A stretch of DNA of 64,000 bases from CAVVMA01 sp963788205 (GTDB taxonomy: Bacteria > Desulfobacterota > Binatia > Binatales > Binataceae), in contig CAWBGG010000003.1 in assembly GCA_963788205.1 (NCBI GenBank), positions 76,863 through 140,862 of the forward strand, read 5' to 3'. A program made the position numbers and the translations under genes. Numbering within the stretch: position 1 is the first letter of the stretch; the number at the start of each line of letters is the position of its first letter. This document shows positions 27,381 through 37,441 of the stretch, piece after piece. Below the pieces are notes generated by a model. It searched no databases. It saw nothing but the letters and a program-made list of their open reading frames with translations, and was not told the origin of the DNA.

Positions 27381-30300
27381 ATGAGCACCGCATCCAGCTC
27401 TACCCCTGGGGAGAATACGACGATCACCGGTTTCCGACTCGCGCCGTCCCAAGCGGAGATGTGGCGGCGGCAAGCAGACGGCCGGCGCTTCGTCTCCATT
27501 GCCAGCGCCAGCGTTCGGGGCGACCTCGATGTTGAGCGGCTCGTCAGTGCGCTCGCCGCGGTATCGGCACGCCACGACATCCTGCGCGCGGTGTTTCGCA
27601 AGCTACCCGGCATGGAGATGCCCCTTCACGTCATCGAGCAGATCCTCCCTCCGCGGCTCGAGCAGTTGGACTGGCATGGCGTTGACAGTTCGTCCTTGGC
27701 GGCATCGATTACCGCGCGCCCCTGGGAGTTCGATGGCCGCGAGGGGCCTTTGTGGAGGGCGTCGCTCGCGCGGATCAACGGGCGGGAACATCTCCTGTTT
27801 CTGTCGGCCTCCTCGCTCATCGCCGATGCCCAATCGCTTCGCAACATTGTGGGTGAGTTGGCAGACAACCTAAACGGCACTCCGATCGCGCCTCCGTCAG
27901 ACGTGCAGTTCCTCCATTACTCGGAATGGTGCCATGAGATGCGCGAAGGCGCAGATCTCGCGGCTGGTCGAGCCTTTTGGGACGAGCTCGGGGACATCCG
28001 TGACGCTGGTCTGGTGCTTCCATTCGAACGACCCCACGCTGCTAGTCCAGCGAACCAAGCCGCGACTGCACGACAAGAGGTCGTGGCGTCGGCGCCGCTG
28101 GCCAGCATGTCCACCGTGTTGGTGTCTTGGGCCGCCGTGCTCGCGCGACGAGCGGGAGGGTCGTCGGCGCTCGTGCATACGAGGCTTGCCGCGCGGCCGT
28201 TCGAGGAGCTTCGCCACCAGATTGGCCCATTCGCGGAGTTTGCCCCTGTGCGCTTGCGATGGGAGGACGACGAGGCGGCGGGGGCGCTCGCCCAACGCGT
28301 GGAGCGCTGGCTTGCTGTCGCCGTTGAACAGCTCCCGTTCGCCGACCGAGTTCGAGCTATGGGCACGCCGCGGCTTGGGTTCGTCTACGAGGCGGAGCAG
28401 CCTTCCCGCCACGACGGATCCGTATCCTTCGCCGACGTGCGAGCTTCGGACGACTTGGCCGAAAGTGAGCTTCTGCTCCACTGCCAAGCCTCGCGCGACC
28501 AGCTCCGGCTGATGCTGCGTTTCGACCCCGAGCGCCATGATGAAGGTCTGGCTCGCCGACTCATAGAGGCGCTTGCGGCGACCCTCTCCGCCTTCGATTC
28601 CAGCACCTCGATGGCACGCTTAGCCATGCTGGGTCGCCACGAGCACACGCGAGTCGTGTACGAATGGAACAAAGCGGCGGAGTGCCCACACGACGCGACG
28701 TGCATTCACGAGGCGTTCGAGGCGGTCGTTGCCGCGCAGCCCGACGCGCTGGCGGTCGTTGCGCCAGAAACGTCCTACACTTACGCTGCGCTCGACGCGC
28801 GCGCGAATCAGACTGGCGAGAACTCTTCAGCGGGCAGGCATTCGACCCCGTGAGCGCGTAGCGATTCTCTTGCCTCGTTGTGCCGACTTGCTGACCGCGG
28901 TAATGGGCATCTTGAAGGCCGGCTGCGCCTTCGTGCCGCTCGATCCCGAAAGCCCTCCCCTACGTCTGACGCAGACTGCTTCAGCAAGCGGATGTCGCCG
29001 CGATTGTCAGTCGTGATCGCGCGCACGGCAACCTCACCAAGCCTAGCATCCCGGTGATCGAGATCACCGATCAGGAGCCTGCGTCAGGCTCTCTCAAAGC
29101 CCCGGAGGTGCCATGCTCACCGACCGATCCTGCGTACCTCATTTTCACGTCAGGCTCGACGGGAACGCCCAAGGCGGTGGTGGTCGAGCACCGGTCGGCG
29201 GTCAACCTCGCATGGGCTCTCCAGGAAAAGGTTTATGCCCTTCTTGGCCGCCCGGCCCGCCTGACCCTGAACGCCCCCGCGTCGTTCGACGCGTCCGTGA
29301 AGCAGATCGTCCAACTGCTGAACGGGCACTGCCTCCACGTCATCCCCGAAGACGCTAGGCGTGACGCCACTGCCCTCCTCCAACTCCTGCTAGAACAACG
29401 CGTCGATGTCCTCGACTGCACGCCTTCGCACCTAAAGTTGCTCCTCGCCGCAGGTTTTGCTGATCGCCTCCGGGCGTGGCCGTCGATGGTGCTCGTAGGG
29501 GGCGAGGCGATCGATCCAGACACATGGGAACGATTGGCTCGATACCCCGCGAGGTTCTTCAATGTGTACGGACCAACCGAGGCCACCGTCAACGCGACGA
29601 TTGCGCGGATCGCCTCCGGGATCCAACCGACCATTGGTCGCCCGATCGCGAACGCGCGCGTGTACATCCTTGACAACGCACAACGTCCAGTTCCGATCGG
29701 TGTCCAGGGCGAATTGTGTATCGGCGGATTTGGCGTGGCGCGAGGCTACTTCCGTAATTCCGAAGCAACGGCGCTCCGCTTTCGACCAGATCCCTTCGTG
29801 GTTGATGGGCGGTTGTACCTCACAGGCGATATCGGGCGCTTCCTGCCTGACGGCTCGATCGAGTTCCTGGGCCGTATCGACGACCAGCTCAAGGTTCGTG
29901 GTTTTCGTATTGAACCAGGCGAGATCGTCGCAGCGCTCCGGCAACACCCGGGAATATCCGACGCCGCGGTCATTGGGGCCACGCATGAGGGCAACACGCG
30001 GCTGGTGGCTTACGTCGTGCCCGCCCGTGGTGACGGCCGTGACGCTGAAAGCTTTAAGGCAAGCCTCGCCCAGATCAATCGGAACGAAACCGACTACTTA
30101 TATGAAGAAATCTTCTCCAAGCACACGTATGTCCGGCACGGGATAAAGCTCACGCATGACGCATGCGTCTTCGACGTAGGCGCCAACATCGGAATGTTCT
30201 CTATGTACGTTACGCGCCGCTGCCGCGCGCCGCGTCTGTATGCCTTCGAGCCACTCCCGCCGATCTTCGAACGTCTTCAACAGAACGTCGCGCAGTACGC

Positions 30301-32975
30301 GGCGGGCGCCAAGCTCTTCCGCTTTGGACTTTCTGCACGCGAAGAAACCGATCGCTTCACCTTTTACCCCGGCTACTCGATGATGTCTGGCCTAGAGGCG
30401 TATGCGGACGCGCCCGCCGAGGTTGACGTCATCAAGACGTACCTGCGAAACGAGAAAGCCGGTGGCGCCGACGCGGGCGTATTGCTCGAACATGCGGACG
30501 AGCTGCTTGCGGACCGCTTCGAGGCCGTTCGGCATGTCTGCGCGCTCCACCGCCTATCGGACGTGATCCTTGAAGAAGAGGTCGATCTGATAGACCTGCT
30601 CAAGATCGACGTGCAGCGAGCGGAGCGTGATGTGCTGGACGGCATCGACGACGAACACTGGCCGCGCATCGCTCAGGTCGTGATGGAGGTCCACGATCGC
30701 GCCGGCACGGAGACGGAGGGGCGGATCGGCGACATGCTCGACCTCCTCGAGCGCAAGGGGTTCGAAGTCCATGTCGAGCAGGACCCGCTGCTCCACGGCA
30801 CCGACCGCTACAACCTCTACGCCTTCCGCCCAGACTACGCGTCGTCTCTAGGCATGAGGGAGGAAGCGCCGGCGCTTGCGACTATGCCGACCATTTCGGA
30901 GTTGAGCGACTTCCTCGCGGCGCGCCTACCCGACTACATGATCCCGGCGAGCTATGTCGTCCTGCCCACGATCCCCCTCACCCGGCATGGCAAGATCGAC
31001 CGCGCCGCGCTGCCCTCGGTCGATGGCCAACGTCCATCGCTTGGGCATACCGCAGCGAAGCCGACTTGCTGGCAAGAGGAGGTGTTGGTCGAGGTGTGGC
31101 GCGACGTCCTCCACCTCGACGAGGTGGGCGTCGACGACAATTTCTTCCAGCTTGGAGGCGACTCTATCCGCAGCATCCAAGTACAAGCTCTCGGCAAGTC
31201 GCGCGGTTTGCATTTCCCGTTGCGTGCGCTTTTCGCCTGCCAAACCATCCGCGAGCTCGTGCGCCGCGGCCTCGAGGATGCGACGCTAACACAGCAAACA
31301 GCCGCGCCCTTTGAGCTGCTACGCGATGTGGATCGCGCACGTCTCCCCGCCGAGGCTGAAGATGCGTACCCACTTAGCGCGCTCCAGGCTGGAATGGTCT
31401 TTCATACCGAGCTCACCGGGGAGGCGCCCACGTATCACAACGCCAGCTCGCACCGCATCGGCGCCCCGTTTGAGGTGCTCGCGCTTCGAGCGGCGATTGA
31501 CGCTGTCGTGGCGGCTCACCCGTTGCTGCGCACGTCGTTCCACTTCGACGCGTTCAGTGAGCCTATCCAGATCGTGCACGCGACCGCGCACGCCGAACTC
31601 GAGGTCGCCGATCTGTCCGACCTCCCACCCTACATGCAGCAACGAGTCATCGACGACGAGGCGCGCGCCGAACTCCAGCGTCCCTTCGACTGGGAGGTCG
31701 CTCCGCTCGTGCGCTTCCGCGCCTATCCGGTGAACGACGACGCGTTCGTTCTGACGATCGCGGAGTACCACGCGATCCTCGACGGCTGGAGTCTGCACCT
31801 GGTGCTCGCGGAGTTGTGCCAACACTACGCGAGGCTCTTAGGGCGCTCGGTGTCACTGTCGCTTGCTCCCCCCGCGCTGACGTACCGACGCTTCCTGGAA
31901 CTGGAGCGAGCGGCCCGCGAGTCTCCCGAGACGCGCCGCTTCTGGAGGAATTCGCTCGACGGTGCCCCCATGGCACGCCTGCCACGCGCGCTGCCAGAGG
32001 AACGGAGCGAGGCGCGGTGCACCAAGGCGCATCCGATTGAAGTTCCGCGGGCGCTGAGCGACGGGCTCTGGGATCTATCGCGGCGCGCCGGGGTGCCGCT
32101 CAAGAGTGTCTTGCTCGCTGCCCACGCGTGGACGGTCGGAATCGCATGCGGCGTAAGCAACGTCGTCACGGGGCTCGTGACGAATGGGCGGCCCGAGGAA
32201 GCCGGCGGCGACCGAATCATCGGACTCTTCATCAACACGCTGCCGTTCCGACTGACTCTTCAGAACGAAAGCTGGCTCGATCTTGCAAAACGAGCGCTTC
32301 AGGAGGAGACCGCGATCATCCCGCACCGATGGATGCCGATTGCGGAGATCCAACGGATGCACGGCGGCAGGCCGCTCTTCGAAAGCTTTTTCAATTTCTC
32401 CCACTTTCACGCGCTGCCCGGAAACGGCACCGAAGCTAGCGTCGCTGTCCTCGGGAGCCGCACGCACCCCGCCGACATCGATATGCCCTTAGCCGTGGAC
32501 TTCGAGATCGAGCCCAACACGGGCGCGATTAGATCGTACATGCAATACGACGCACGAGAAATTGGGCCCCGCGATGCCCGCCATCTCGCCGAACTATACT
32601 ATCGCGCGCTCAGCGCGATCGTCGCGGACCCTTATGCGAGGTACCAGGCCTTCCTCGAAAGGAACGACGCTGGGAACGCGCGAGGCGTCCGCACAGAACC
32701 CGTGACCCCGCCCCCAGAGGCCGCGTTCGTGGGTCCGCAATCGCCACTCGAAACGCAGCTCGCGCGGATTTGGGCCGACGTTCTTGGGTGTGCCGCGTGT
32801 CGGTCGAGAGGAGGACTTCCGCGCGCTGGGGGGGCACTCACTCCTCGCCACGCAAGTTGTTGCGCGTGTCCGGCGCGAGACCGGCCTCCCCCTGTCACTC
32901 TCCCAATTCTTCCGCCATCCGACGATTTCCGACTTGGTGAAAGTGCTCGTCAGCAGCAGCGAGGGGCGACTATGA
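27381..32975 (+). CDS. NRPS, C*-A(FkbM)-T-C-T, three single-base frameshifts
   Basis: The gene starts at ATG 27381 and ends with TGA 32973-32975, but needs three one-base corrections: near 28809-28815, 28972-28978 and 32786-32788. Domains in order: a condensation-like domain with SSLIADA instead of HHxxxDG (27.4-28.6 kb); an adenylation domain (YLIFTSGSTGTPKA, NVYGPTEA, LYLTGD, GRIDDQLKVRGFRIE); a FkbM-type methyltransferase inserted after core A8 (VFDVGANIGMFSMYV, 30.06-30.85 kb); A10 (HGKIDRAAL); carrier GGDSIRS; a condensation domain with YHAILDGWS; and a second carrier, GGHSLLATQ, reached only after the third correction. Specificity positions read D-A-K-D-L-G-V-V-N-K, one change from the surfactin Glu code. 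Glu activation plus methylation is inferred. Confidence 0.88.
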
Positions 32976-33745
32976 ACGCCGAGACGTCGTGCACGGATGA
33001 ACGCTGGATCGTAAAGCCGCGCCCAAACTCGCTCGCGCGCTTGCGGCTCTTCTGTTTCTCGGTCGCGGGGGGGAATGCATCCGCCTTCCACCAATGGCCG
33101 GACGCGCTTCCGACCGACATCGAGGTGTGCGCCATTCAGTTCCCTGGGCGTCAGCGACGCATGGCCGAGGCACCATTAACGCGCATGCCACTGGCGATCC
33201 TGGCGCTAGAGCGAGCAGTCGCGCCATATCTCGACTTGCCGTATGCCATCTTTGGAACGTGCACCGGCTCTCTCGCCGCGTATGAGCTCGCCCAGCGACT
33301 CGTGCGGGTTCGGGGGACGCGCCCCTTCCATCTCTTCGTCGCGTGCTGCCGCGCGCCCCACCTACCTGATCGCGATCAGGCGATTCACGACCTCTCGGAG
33401 GCGGCCCTCTGGGCGGAGGTTGACCGGCTCGGAGGGACGCCGGCGGTCGTGTCGGATCATCCCGAGATGAAAGCACTGCTCTCACCGGTTTTGCGAGCGG
33501 ACTTCGAGCTCGCTGAAACGTACCGCTATCGGGATGCGCCACCGCTTACTTGCCCGATCACAGCATTCGCAGGACGCTCGGACACGATCGTGTCGCCCGA
33601 TGAGATAGCTGCCTGGGGAAACCACACTACCGGCGGATTCGCGGTTCATATGCTCGACGGGGGCCACTACCTACTAGAGACCGCGGCGAGCGATCTTCTC
33701 TGCACGCTCGGCCGCACGCTGGGAGGAAAAACAACCCATGGCTGA
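32972..33745 (+). CDS. Type II thioesterase with Cys in the nucleophile position
   Basis: The protein has 257 residues from ATG 32972, overlapping the synthetase stop as ATGA. It matches external thioesterases of peptide synthetase clusters: LRLFCFSVAGGNASAFHQW, IQFPGRQRRMAEAP, and the C-terminal FAGRSDTIVSP (Asp) and DGGHYLLE (His). The nucleophile elbow, normally GHSMG, reads GTCTG with Cys97 in place of Ser. Type II thioesterases clear misprimed or stalled carriers; Cys nucleophiles are known in some release domains that handle strained products. Because no thioesterase domain is fused to any synthetase here, this protein or the next hydrolase may also release product. Confidence 0.88.
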   Translation: MNAETSCTDERWIVKPRPNSLARLRLFCFSVAGGNASAFHQWPDALPTDIEVCAIQFPGRQRRMAEAPLTRMPLAILALERAVAPYLDLPYAIFGTCTGSLAAYELAQRLVRVRGTRPFHLFVACCRAPHLPDRDQAIHDLSEAALWAEVDRLGGTPAVVSDHPEMKALLSPVLRADFELAETYRYRDAPPLTCPITAFAGRSDTIVSPDEIAAWGNHTTGGFAVHMLDGGHYLLETAASDLLCTLGRTLGGKTTHG

Positions 33746-34631
33746 CAACGGCGTCAGCGACATCGCGGGGAGCCGGATCCATGTGCCAGGCGGCACCATC
33801 TGGATGCGAAAGTTCGGAGCCGGTAGCGGCGCGCCAGTGCTGGCGCTTCACGGCGGACCAGGCTCCCCCCACGACTATCTCGAACCGCTGGCCGTTCTGG
33901 CCGACGAGCGCGAGATCGTCTTCTACGATCAGCTTGGCTGCGGACGCTCGGATCGCCCCGATGACTCATCCTTATGGGTGATCGACCGGTTCGTCGAGGA
34001 GCTCGATGCGGTCGTTGCAGCGGTGGGCGCGCGTCGTGTCCACCTGCTAGGCCACTCCTGGGGCGCGATGCTCGCGGTCGACTATGCGCTCCAGCATACT
34101 CACCGCGTGGCGAGCCTGATTTTAAGCTCGCCATGCCTCAGCATGCGCCGCGTTCGCGAGGACATGGCGTCGCTGAGGGCCGCGCTGCCGGAAGCGGTGA
34201 AAGGCGTGCTCGCACGATGCGAGGAGGACGGGACAACTGGTTCTGGCGCGTATGGCGCCGCGGCGATGACGTTTTATCGTCGCCACGTCTGCCGCATGCC
34301 CGAGTGGCCCGAGCCCCTGGTGCGCTCGCAAGCCGGTTGGGGTCGCCAGGTCTATTTGACGATGTGGGGGCCAGCGGAGTTCACTCCCACCGGCAACCTC
34401 GCAAGCTACGAACGCGAAGAACGGCTGTGCGAGCTAAAGTGCCCAGTACTCTACCTTTGCGGCCTCCACGACGAGATCACTCCGCACAGTACGGCCGCAT
34501 ACAAAGCGGCCACGGTGGGGGCGGAGTTCGCGGTATTCGAAGAGAGCGCGCACGTCCCACACCTAGAAGAGCCTGCCGCGTACTGTTCGGTAGTGCGCGA
34601 CTTTCTTGCGCGGGCGGACCCGCCGTCGTGA
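33738..34631 (+). CDS. Proline iminopeptidase-like alpha/beta hydrolase (S33 family)
   Basis: The protein has 297 residues and overlaps the thioesterase by eight bases. It shows the S33 oxyanion motif LHGGPGSPHDYLEPL, YDQLGCGRSDRP, the nucleophile elbow GHSWGAML, an acid in CGLHDEITPHS and the His in SAHVPHLEEP. Enzymes of this type remove N-terminal Pro or hydrolyse amino acid amides and esters. Inside a peptide synthetase cluster it could trim a leader residue, hydrolyse the product as self-protection, or release the chain. No signal peptide, so cytoplasmic. A GTGA overlap couples it to the next synthetase. Confidence 0.9.
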   Translation: MADNGVSDIAGSRIHVPGGTIWMRKFGAGSGAPVLALHGGPGSPHDYLEPLAVLADEREIVFYDQLGCGRSDRPDDSSLWVIDRFVEELDAVVAAVGARRVHLLGHSWGAMLAVDYALQHTHRVASLILSSPCLSMRRVREDMASLRAALPEAVKGVLARCEEDGTTGSGAYGAAAMTFYRRHVCRMPEWPEPLVRSQAGWGRQVYLTMWGPAEFTPTGNLASYEREERLCELKCPVLYLCGLHDEITPHSTAAYKAATVGAEFAVFEESAHVPHLEEPAAYCSVVRDFLARADPPS

Positions 34632-37441
34632 GCAGTGCGGCTGAGCTCCACGAGCGCGTCGCACGACTCCCAACGCGCCTTCTCGAGCTCCTCGTTCGCT
34701 GGACGCACGTGGACGGCGAGTTGGATCGCCGCATGGAGATGATCCTGCCGCGAAGTCGTTCAGCTCCTCCGCAGCTCTCTTTCGCGCAAGAGCGCCTGTG
34801 GTTCCTCGACCAGCTGCAGCCGGGTAACACCGCATACAACCTGCCACTGGTCTTGCCGTTCCGCGATCCGGTAGACGCTCCGCTCTTGCGGCGAGCGCTC
34901 GATCTATTGGTCGTCCGACACGAATCTCTTCGCACGACGTTCGCCGTCATCGGCGGCCTGCCCGTGCAGTGCGTGGCTGCGGAATCCTCTATCGAGCTGC
35001 AGGAACTCGACATCCGCGGAAGATTCGACGCTCATGAGCACGCTCAACGTGTTCTGCGCGAGCAGGTGATGCGCCCGTTCGATCTGCAGCGTGGACCGCT
35101 TGTGCGGGCACTCTTGGTCCACCGCGCACCGGACGAGTCCCTCCTGCTCGTCACCATGCACCACATCATCTCGGATGGCTGGTCGTGCGGCGTGTTCACG
35201 CATGAGCTACTCGCTCTGTATGGTACCCTCCTCCAGGAACGGCCTCCGTCGCTCCCCGAGCTTCCGATCCAGTACGCAGACTTCGCGGTATGGCAGCGCG
35301 ATTGGCTTCACGGAGAGACGCTCGCGGACCAAGTCGCCTACTGGAAGGAGCAGCTCGCGGGTGCGCCTATTCTACTCGATCTTCCAACGGATCCGCCGCG
35401 TCCCATGGTGGAGAGCCCTCAAGGCGCCTTTCAAACGCTGGTCGTACCTACCCGAATCGGGGAGCCACTTCGAGAGCTGGCGCGCGCGCGAGACGCAACG
35501 CTGTACATGGTGATGCTCGCCGGGTTCGCGGCGCTCTTGTCGCGCTATAGCGGCATGAAAGACGTGGTCATCGGCTCGCCGATCGCCAACCGCAGTCGCC
35601 ACGAGCTGGAGGGGCTCATCGGCTTTTTCGTCAACATGCTCGCGATGCGAATCGACCTCCGTGATGTCTCAACGGTTGGTGCGCTGATCGACCGAGTGCG
35701 TGACGTTGCTCTCGGAGCGTACGAGCATCAAGACCTCCCCTTTGAGAAGCTCGTCGAGGAGTTCCGTCCGCGCCGAAGCCTCGGTCGCAGTCCTGTCCAC
35801 CAAGTGGCGTTCGTGCTTCAAAATACCCCTGGGGCTGACACGGGGATATCGCCCGTCGAACCGCCGACCTTGGGTTGGCGAGATGATCCGCAGGTCGCGC
35901 TTGGCAGCGCGAAGTTCGACTTGACGCTGTCATTCGCCGAACAAGGGGCAGGTCTCGTCGGGACATGCGAGTACCGCACAGAACTTTTCGACCATCGCAC
36001 GATCGCACGCTTTCTCCGGCGGTACCTCCATGTGCTCGAGGCCATGACGGGCCACCCCGAGGCGCCAGTAGCGTCGTTGCCCGTGAGGTTGCCCGACGAG
36101 CCGGACGTGCCGTACCAGTCCGTAGTTCGGGGCGCGATCGCCAGCTCCCATCTTGCGGTGGAGCTCCTGGGTCTGACACCCGAGTCTCGTATCGCCGTCG
36201 TTGACGACTGCGAGTTGGCCCAACTCGCAGCCGCGGCGTGCGACGCGGTCGGCGCCACGATCCAACGCGTCGACCACGGAAGCTTGCGCACGAGCGCCGC
36301 GACTCACGTTCTTGGCTCGACCGCGGCACTCGCTTCTATAGGGTCAGAGGCGCTTCCGCCCGAGGCGATTGTGTGCGTCGTGGGCTGGCCATGCTTCGAT
36401 GTCATCTGGACGAAATGGGGCGCGCGCCGCGTCATTGGTCTATGGGGCATTCCAGGCGCCCCATGCTGCGCCCGTCTCACGTTGAATGCGCCGGAGGCGA
36501 CGCTGGACGAGCCCGTGGAGGGCTGCTTGCTCGAAGTACTCGACCCCATGTTGCGTCGCCAGGTTGTCGACCTGTGGGGCGACCTCCACGTGGGCGGTTC
36601 GATCGTTCCACCGCCACTCGCGCCGAGCTCTGAGTGGATCTCCAACCCGTTCGTACCAGGCGGGCAGCTATACCGGACAGGCCTCCGCGCCCGCCGCCGC
36701 GACGATGGGCGTATCGAGATTGGAGGACTCATCGAACGCGGCATCCGCGTCGAGGGAATGTGGGTCGATCCGGGACGCCTCCAGGCGCTGTTCTGTCAAC
36801 ACCCGGCCGTAGAGGCGGCGTCGGTCGTTGCACAGGGTGACGGGGATGATGCGTACCTGGTAGCGTTCGTTGTCCCCCGGGGCGAGCGTCGATTGGGCGA
36901 GGAGGATCTCACGCGCTACGCCGCCGAGCGACTCCCGGCGGGCCTAGTACCTCGCCGGATCATCATCGCCGACGAGCTCCCAGCCCCCGGCGCCGTTGCA
37001 CCGCAAGCCGGACGCGCCGTAGAGAGCCCGCACACACCGGCCGAAGCAGTCATCGCGCGAGTGTGGACCGAGGTACTTAAGCGGCCGGTGACTGACGTCC
37101 ACAGCAACTTCTTCGACCTAGGGGGAAACTCACTCACGTCTGTACAGGTCATCGCGCGAATCCGGGACATCCTTGGGGTCGACGTGCCGCTTCACCGACT
37201 CTTCGACGCCCCTACGGTGGCGGAGCTCGCTCGCAACATTGAAAGCAATCCGAGCTTCGTCGGCGTCGAGCCCGCGCGAGCGGACGCGCGCGAGGTAGAG
37301 CCGGCACTGCGCCGGACGTTCTCGATGCTCGATATCGATGCCGAAGGGCTCACGCAGGAAGCGATCTTGGATCTCGTGCATACCCTGGAAGACTGGGAAG
37401 TGGACGAGCTTCTCGAGCAGTTGTTGCCGTATCAGGCATGA
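34628..37441 (+). CDS. NRPS, C-A*-T with a shrunken adenylation-like domain
   Basis: The protein has 937 residues from GTG 34628, which overlaps the hydrolase stop. An LCL-type condensation domain (LSFAQERLWFLDQLQPGN, MHHIISDGWS near residue 177) is followed by a ~330-residue segment that keeps only the C-terminal adenylation landmarks (LYRTGLRARRRDDGRIEIGG ~680 and a PGRLQALFCQHP A8-like stretch). It has no TSGSTGxPKG loop, no A4/A5 motif and no A10 Lys motif. A carrier (FFDLGGNSLTSVQV ~831) and an acidic helical tail (LTQEAILDLVHTLEDWEVDELL) complete it. The module cannot activate an amino acid by itself. The tail may dock to the next protein, whose start overlaps by four bases. Confidence 0.9.
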   Translation: MSSAAELHERVARLPTRLLELLVRWTHVDGELDRRMEMILPRSRSAPPQLSFAQERLWFLDQLQPGNTAYNLPLVLPFRDPVDAPLLRRALDLLVVRHESLRTTFAVIGGLPVQCVAAESSIELQELDIRGRFDAHEHAQRVLREQVMRPFDLQRGPLVRALLVHRAPDESLLLVTMHHIISDGWSCGVFTHELLALYGTLLQERPPSLPELPIQYADFAVWQRDWLHGETLADQVAYWKEQLAGAPILLDLPTDPPRPMVESPQGAFQTLVVPTRIGEPLRELARARDATLYMVMLAGFAALLSRYSGMKDVVIGSPIANRSRHELEGLIGFFVNMLAMRIDLRDVSTVGALIDRVRDVALGAYEHQDLPFEKLVEEFRPRRSLGRSPVHQVAFVLQNTPGADTGISPVEPPTLGWRDDPQVALGSAKFDLTLSFAEQGAGLVGTCEYRTELFDHRTIARFLRRYLHVLEAMTGHPEAPVASLPVRLPDEPDVPYQSVVRGAIASSHLAVELLGLTPESRIAVVDDCELAQLAAAACDAVGATIQRVDHGSLRTSAATHVLGSTAALASIGSEALPPEAIVCVVGWPCFDVIWTKWGARRVIGLWGIPGAPCCARLTLNAPEATLDEPVEGCLLEVLDPMLRRQVVDLWGDLHVGGSIVPPPLAPSSEWISNPFVPGGQLYRTGLRARRRDDGRIEIGGLIERGIRVEGMWVDPGRLQALFCQHPAVEAASVVAQGDGDDAYLVAFVVPRGERRLGEEDLTRYAAERLPAGLVPRRIIIADELPAPGAVAPQAGRAVESPHTPAEAVIARVWTEVLKRPVTDVHSNFFDLGGNSLTSVQVIARIRDILGVDVPLHRLFDAPTVAELARNIESNPSFVGVEPARADAREVEPALRRTFSMLDIDAEGLTQEAILDLVHTLEDWEVDELLEQLLPYQA

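Noticed and set aside
28808..28980. Programmed ribosomal frameshifting in the synthetase
   Set aside because: Neither site has a slippery heptamer of the known type and two successive shifts would be needed; simple one-base insertions explain it better.
33974..34627. N-terminal extension of the fourth synthetase frame
   Set aside because: It lies within the S33 hydrolase gene; GTG 34628 overlapping the hydrolase stop is the natural start.
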